64,000 bases of DNA, taken from the NCBI GenBank assembly GCA_037976565.1, contig CP137668.1, positions 2,996,261 to 3,060,260 on the forward strand. Reading direction: 5' to 3'. Below, in pieces: positions 57,441-64,000 of this stretch (position 1 is its first letter; every line of letters begins with the position of its first letter). The translations under genes and the position numbers were made by a program. Source of the stretch: Mesocentrotus franciscanus. Taxonomy: Eukaryota > Echinodermata > Echinoidea > Camarodonta > Strongylocentrotidae. The notes under the pieces are model-generated. The model did no database searches and had not been told where the DNA came from. It was given only the letters and a program-made list of their open reading frames with translations.

Positions 57441-60400
57441 TCATAGTAGAAATGTGCTATGATAGGGATTGTTCTCCATAATAATCTCATCATTATTACA
57501 AATATGACAAGAAAAAGGCTCAAGTGTTAGTCCCTCACATTAACGCCACATGTGTGTTGGGGTGTGCGTGTGTGTTTATGGGTAGTCCCTTATTTCTGTG
57601 TGCATTGCCTGTTCTTTTCAAGTAGAGTGAGTCAATTTTAATGGTGATTTTGATGGTTCCATGGACTCAAAGTAGGACACCTTTTTTATTTACTAGGTAA
57701 TCGCTCCCAATGGATGAAGACTCTTTTTCTGACGATATTATCACATGATCAGAACTCGATCCACTTTCCCTTTAATTTTTGAATCAAATTACACGTAAAA
57801 TGTTATCAAATCTGAATAAAAATTTCGAATCGATTATTCATTATTTACTTTCCCCTTTATAAAAACATGCAAAGTATAAAAAAATTCAATTTAAAAAAAA
57901 TATTAAAAATTAAGAAAAGCCAATGAAATGGAAAATACACTAAAGGAAATTACGAAGCGGTTGGAGCATCAAACAAGTTACAGAAACTTATAGATATTTG
58001 ATCCTACACAAAATACAAGACCTAACACACACTAACAAAAAAAATCTTGGTCTGTGTGAGTTTTAGAAAAGAACTAAAAGCGTGGGGAGAGATGAAGGAA
58101 AAGGGAGAAGAGCGTGAGATAAAATAAGGAGATTGCTCGGAAATGTTCAGCAAACGATACAATGTTAGGTAAAACAGGAACGTTATTGCGTTATCCCCAA
58201 ATTATTAAAACCGGCGGATTCGTGGAGCACGCCATCTTCGGCTTGCAGCAGGCAGGGGATGGGAGAGATCGCGATCGCGAAAATAAAACTAAAGGTGGTT
58301 TTTTTCTCAGGTATATTCAATATGTCAATTTGAAGTGATATCTTAAAATACACTAGGCTATAATGATGTTGAATTTCTCGTATGTTATGTAGCTTTCAAT
58401 TATATTATGTAATTATCAATCTTTGTTGAATGTTTATCAAATATTTATTTGTGACACCTGTGAATGATGGAAATAAAATACCACGTAAAACAAAACAAAT
58501 AACATCGGTCAGATTTTAGACTATAGGGGAGATCGCGTTGGTGGAGATTGAAGTTTGACTGAACGTACCATAATCTCCTATAACTATTAATATTCTCATT
58601 TACGAAACACCGTCAATTCGTGGAATTGTATCTGTATTAATAAATGCATATTTTAGCTGAATTGTGTATCGTGATCAAAAGACTTGTTTCCATTATCAGT
58701 CTATATTTTTGCTCTTATTTGCTCCTGTTATATTATGTATGCATTGTACTACATGTGTATTTTATTATTTATCAAGGTCTTTTTCTTTTCTTTTTTGACT
58801 TTGTATTTCCATTGCTTTATGTTATGCAGGGCTCTTTTGCAAAGCAGTTTATATGCACTGAAGAGAACCCTATATATAAAAACAAAGAATAAATATTTTC
58901 AAAAATTGTGTGTGTGTTTGTTTAACAGCAATAAAAGCCCTTAGACATGTTAATAGTTATTTCGCTCGCATTTTTGAAAGTCCGGTTAATATCCTGTTTA
59001 TATCAGGAGTAACTGACACTGTTCCTAAACAATGCTTCAATATAGTACTGCGGATGTTTTCAAGTGAATTATCCAGGATATAAAAGGGGAAGCCCCTAAA
59101 TAAATTGTAGGTATGTCAAAAAATTGTGCATACATGTTGCTGTGACTAATCTTGGTTAGCATTAACGTTATCTTGTTCATTTTTACCAAAAAATGTAGAC
59201 AAAAATACGCGTATGTCTATGTATAATGTGTATTAAATGTATCAATGTTAAAACACCATAGAAGACATACAGAAACAAAAACAAAACCATAGTCTTTTTC
59301 ATTATACTTCCTCATACAATTGATTGCATTCAAATGACAATCAGGAGATTTTTTTTTTAACAGAAAAAAATATCTGCCATTATCAATACATGTGTCAATC
59401 ACGTGCATATACATGTTTGAAATTGTAGGCGGGGGGGGGTTGTACGGTATGACGGTTGCCATATCGGAATATGTACAAAATACATGTACTAATATTTATT
59501 TGAAATGCCAATAGTACCTAATAGTGAAATCACGTTAGTCGAGAACTATTTTTTAGAGGGGCCCAGATTACCAGAGCAATGCTAGGTACCCATTTACACC
59601 TGGGTGGAGAGGGACAACTATGGACAAAACAACTTGTCCAAGGCTAGGATGTAAGCAACTAGCGAGGAACGAGAGCCTACACCATTTATGCTTTCACTAA
59701 ATTTGCTTAAGTAACGATTTCCTTCTAAACGATATAAGGTATCCTGTTTTTGTTGTTGCAATTTATTCAAATTTAGGGGCGAATCTCAAAACTGCTGAAG
59801 GGATCGTACAGCCCCCCTCACACGGAATCACAGCCCCTGGTAATGAATGATTATGAAAGTGAAGGCCTTTGTAATCCTGAAGTATGAGGAAGCAAAACAA
59901 GGAAACGAATTGATAAGTAGCATTATACAAACGTTTATTATATGCTAAAGTCTAAGATTCTGATATGCTATAGCAGCGTACAATTTTCATAAAACTCTTG
60001 CTTTATAACGGCCATATTAAATCAACAAAGAATGGTTTATAGACTGAAACCAAAATACACGAAAAATCTTATATTTTTTCCAGAAATATTAATGAGACCA
60101 CTGCCAACATTGTTTCCGATGTCTAGAATTTAATAGATGATTTATTTTCAAAATATGTTTATACGTGCCATAATCCAAACGCCTATAATCATGATAATTG
60201 TGAGCATCAAGATTAATATAACACCCAAATATGCATTACTGTAATCAAGTCACAATGTCCGGTTCAAACATGAAATATTTAGGTGACGTATAGAGGCTTG
60301 TGATAAAGGATTTATGATTCCAAACCAAGCATGATTAACATTATATGATGCAACAGGCTTTTATGGTATGTAATTTTAAACGCAGGAGGTTCAAATAATA

Positions 60401-61853
60401 AATATGATTCCTTCCATCATAATATATGCATAGTTGGTCTATACATGTGTTTTATGGTAAAAAAAATCTTAATTTCGATTTGATTATGATTTGAAAAGAA
60501 ACCCTGCTGGAAAACAAAATGCAGTCTAAAAGATATATGCCGTTATTTCACTTAAATCACACTCGATCTAAACATGACTGTAAGAAGTTATTTTAACACC
60601 GAGGTTGAGAAACTACTACATTGTGTATAACACTAATTACAAAATATTTCAAGATTAAATGTTATCCACTCTCCTGGGAGCTGTTGTTTCTCTAAAGTGG
60701 TGATCTGAACTAATTTTTTTCAGTTTTAATTTCAGAACCTATCCGATGAAAATACAATTGTATATTAATGGAAAGCTAAATAAACGTAGAATACAAATAT
60801 ATCGTCCCTTTTAGTATTGCAAAAAAGCAAATTAAAACCTCATTTTCCACACAAACCCGAATTACGGGTCAACAGGGGTCAAATTTCCCGCAGTTACAGT
60901 GACGACATAACATATGGACCCGAATGGGCTAGACTTTATAGCTGAGGCGATAAGCCGTGTTTAATTAATGCAAAGTAATTGTGAATATTCGTACTCCACA
61001 TAAGATGATGTCTTCAACTCGATAACTTGTTTTTATGTCGACAACTTCCGATTTTCAAAACTTTAGATTTCGAGTTTTCAGAGAGCTGTAACTGCTCGGA
61101 CTTACACTAAAATAGCATATAAATGATATCATTTTATTCCATTGCTTACAAGCTTTCCGTTTTCATTTAATTCATCTATTTCATTTTTCACTTCTGACAG
61201 GGCCTTAACGAGATAAGGGAAAATGGCATGGACACAGTGCATTTGAGTGAAGAGAGAATAATGTGATTCATGTATACAGAGTATTAAGGTACTTAGTAGC
61301 TGTGTTCCATTAAAGTGTTTAGTTATTACTATCTTTCAAGGCAAGCAAAGATCAATAGAAAGGAATTAACTATAACTCTTGCAAGCTTGGGACATAATGA
61401 TTAAACAGTTCAACAAAACTGTTCTAATCTTCAAATACGAGTTGACATTCGTAGCAATTCTCACATTGTAATAAACACAGTAATTCCTTTCTTAACTAGG
61501 TTAGAAAGGACGCAACTGATAACCTGTTTATAACTGTAAACACTCAGCATCCCTCTGTGTCACACCAGACAACCGTCTGGAGTAAACTCGAGGTGATATT
61601 CCTTCTACTTTGCAATAAAAACACGGAGTGACGTGCTGGACCGCCGTTTATATGGTGACGAATGTCTGGCGTGAACGCGATGTACATTGTCATGGTAACA
61701 CGTCGCACATCGGTGAAACGTGAACTGAGCTAGCTAGCGTTCATATATTCAGTAAACAAGGGGTGACATTACACGACTTCCGGTGGTAACCTTTTTTTAA
61801 TAATTATTTTGTTGTTGTTAGTATAGACGGATTATATTACCAGTTACGTGACC

Positions 61854-62005
61854 GTGTCCCTGTCGCATAAAAACTTACTATTGATGGTAACTTTGCCATT
61901 TATGGTAACTTCAATGGATTCGATTGGCTGTTGAGTGATGTTGTCATGGTAGTTAATATTGATGGCAAAGTTACCATCAATGGTAAGTGTTATGCAACGG
62001 GGCCC
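61854..62005. mobile_element. Palindromic MITE, GGGCC-ended family (unit B copy)
   Basis: Duplicate of the element at 26233-26383, carried along with the segmental duplication. Confidence 0.7.
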
Positions 62006-62196
62006 AGGTAGCACGATACCAGTAAATACAACATTTTAAAGTGAAAGAATATGAGGATACCCCTACCCACCCCAAAAAAAAAGAGGAGAAACCGATGAAA
62101 AAATTAAAGGCAGAAATGTTAGGTTTTCATACGCTCCTCCACTTAACCTCCCATACTAACGACTGATTTAATGCTTATGGCACAAATTCGTAATAT

Positions 62197-63555
62197 TTAA
62201 ATCAATTCTGCATAGTCACTTTCTTCAGGTTTTCTTGAAATTTGATAACCGTACTCGTCAATATCATCAATTCGACATCGATCCGCCATGCTCGCCGGCA
62301 CCGAAGTCCTCACAGATTCACTCCCTGGTAGAGTGTAGCCATAGGCATCAACGTCGGTATCAGTGACCACGGCAAATGTTGGCATCATCCTGGTCGTCTT
62401 TCGTAGATCAGATGAGACGCCACTTAAAGGGAGTGAAGCTCTGGGTATCCTCGATGCATCCGGACCATCGGTTACCCTCGTTGGAATGTCACTCATATCT
62501 GCATAGGTATGTATAACCTGTGATTTAAAAAAGTATCAATGGACATAAATATAAGCTACCTCTGCTAAAGATGATCACAGACCTAAACAACATGGTAGTT
62601 AATGTGTAATACAAGCTACATACACACGGGACCATTGTACTTTTACATTTCAAGTTTGCGAAATCTCGAAGATTTTAACAGTGTTCTAGCGGGACCAAAG
62701 CGACGACTGCTCAAAGTACAAACCGAACAAGCAGTCGTTGTACTACAGGCCGGTGAAACCTCGAAGTTGATTGCGTCGGCACGTACAGCACATAACTTCG
62801 AGTAACAACCCCGCATCCCTGCTAAGTTTTTAAATTCGAGTAAACTTAATCTCTCTAAGACATGTGGGCATCTACAAGGTCATTAACAAGAAGATGACCT
62901 CGAAGTTTAAAACCACGAGCTAAACTTAATGTTAATGGACTCTCATATGAACTGTGTACGGAGCCTCACTTTATCACATGGTTTCTTAGGAATGGTTAGA
63001 CAAATGACGCAATCTTGGCTTTTAAAGAGTAAAATGAGCAATACATCAAAAATGTACCTCAGCTGTACGACTTCGACGACGTTTAATGACGCGTGTGAGT
63101 GATGACAACCACGAGAATCACTGCCACTGAGCTGCCTGCCAAGATAGAGGCTATCCATATTCCTTTTCCTTCATATCGTAATCCTAAAATAAATAAAAAG
63201 AATTTTTTAAGTCTGCAATACGTTACAGTGTATTATTATTGTCATTATTATTATTTGTTATCATTATCACTATCATCATCATCATCTAATCATTATTATT
63301 ATTATTTAAAACAAGCATTGGTTTAGTGCAAAAACCATCCCAAAAAGCGATTTAACACTACGGCAAAAGAAGAACATGCATAATGTAGTATACAGGTGTT
63401 CTAGTGGAATGAATAAAATTAATATTGGACACGGATAGGCAAAGGACATGGGAGTGAGCCCCGCCGTGGCATGTTAAGATATCCATTGGACATATATGAT
63501 CAACAGAAACCACTAAAATACTTACCCATAGTCGAGTACGTCTCAGTTGTGAAAT
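62197..63555 (-). pseudogene. Receptor copy B, last three exons with a 2-base frameshift (gene continues off the window)
   Basis: Exons at 63526-63555 (stem), 63058-63183 (membrane) and 62197-62517 (tail) match copy A exons 7-9 with the same splice sites. The tail differs at one residue: YGYQIP is YGYQIS, which removes the second YxxP. The membrane exon lacks two bases of copy A's CTCTCA stretch, so the product reads VVVITHTRH and stops, before the basic anchor and the tail. Either this is a recent pseudogene, a tail-less membrane or shed form, or a sequencing error. The near-intact tail exon argues that the loss is very recent. The extracellular exons would lie beyond the right edge. Confidence 0.75.
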
Positions 63556-64000
63556 CTTGGCATTTGGAGAAATAATATTGCAGAAAGGTGAATACATTGA
63601 TAGGATAAATATTAATTTTCAATAATCAACCCTAAATTCAGTTTTTGTATTTTCTATACCCTGCATAAATCACATTTTTGTTATATATATTGTATATGTT
63701 CAATGTAATTGTACTTTTGTGTGTTGTAAAGCTTGTGTGTATATTATCTGTAAAACATTGTCACAAGTTCAGACATATTTTAATAAATCTTGAATCTCGA
63801 ATCTAATTACAATGAACCCATCACAAAATAATAAATATGATTTATTTATTTAGTTATTTCTAATCTTTGTCAGGGTAGCCCATTCACCAATTAGTAGTGA
63901 TCTTCCATGGGGCCCTGAATAATTATGAACATATTTACATCAAAAAGCATAACGTTTATACAGAACAGTTAAAATAAAATTCCATAGTACATTTAGAATG

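Larger units (their letters stand above)
58245..64000. repeat. Segmental duplication, unit B (truncated by window end)
   Basis: Tandem partner of 21240-28400, starting at a shared block containing GAGAGATCGCGATCGCGAAA. It includes the 3' end of receptor copy B and continues off the window, so the full duplication is longer than seen. Confidence 0.9.

Overview
The window is eukaryotic genomic DNA from an intron-rich, AT-rich, repeat-laden animal genome. I infer a marine invertebrate deuterostome, most likely an echinoderm such as a sea urchin. The reasons are a scavenger-receptor (SRCR) type mosaic gene in a tandem cluster, a dense mix of CR1/L2-, L1- and I-type LINEs, a BEL/Pao element and foldback MITEs, and short exons in long introns. 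The species is not identifiable from the sequence alone.

Two real genes can be assembled, both on the minus strand. The first (19,476 to 7,341) is a complete five-exon gene of the AIG1/ADTRP family of multi-pass membrane fatty-acid-ester hydrolases. It predicts 226 residues, every intron has GT-AG borders in matching phase, and the proposed catalytic Thr and His are both present. The second (41,265 to 26,579) is a nine-exon type I membrane receptor of 558 predicted residues: signal peptide, CUB, SRCR (two exons), WSC-like, CCP/sushi, short stem, one transmembrane helix, and a tail with a YxxM, two YGYxxP units and a terminal SxYxxL (ITIM-like) motif. All extracellular junctions are phase 1. 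I know of no named receptor with this exact layout.

The receptor belongs to a local cluster. The 3' half of the gene plus about 5 kb of flank (about 21.2-28.4 kb) is repeated at 58.2-64.0 kb and runs off the right edge. The second copy has a nearly identical tail exon, but a 2-base deletion at the end of its transmembrane exon puts a stop just inside the membrane. A third, older copy at 44.2-45.4 kb keeps only decayed stem and transmembrane exons. Smaller scraps lie at 21.1, 29.3 and 57.1 kb.

The rest is mostly transposable elements. From 1 to 17 kb there are three copies of a long dispersed repeat, broken up by a CR1-like LINE and by a hAT-type MITE with a perfect 8-bp target duplication, plus several foldback elements. 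An L1/Tx1-like LINE (about 31.7-37.3 kb, minus) lies in the intron between the SRCR and WSC exons. A fairly young I-group LINE with three zinc knuckles, endonuclease, reverse transcriptase and RNase H (46.1-51.4 kb, minus) abuts a decayed BEL/Pao element (51.9-56.7 kb, minus). No rRNA, functional tRNA or CRISPR array was seen. Stretches without an entry (about 4.25-5.2, 5.5-6.5, 9.13-9.57, 11.7-12.15, 13.1-14.7, 20.3-20.8, 29.4-30.2, 41.35-42.2, 43.1-44.2, 45.4-46.1 and 57.45-58.2 kb) show only AT-rich intronic or intergenic DNA in which I recognise nothing.
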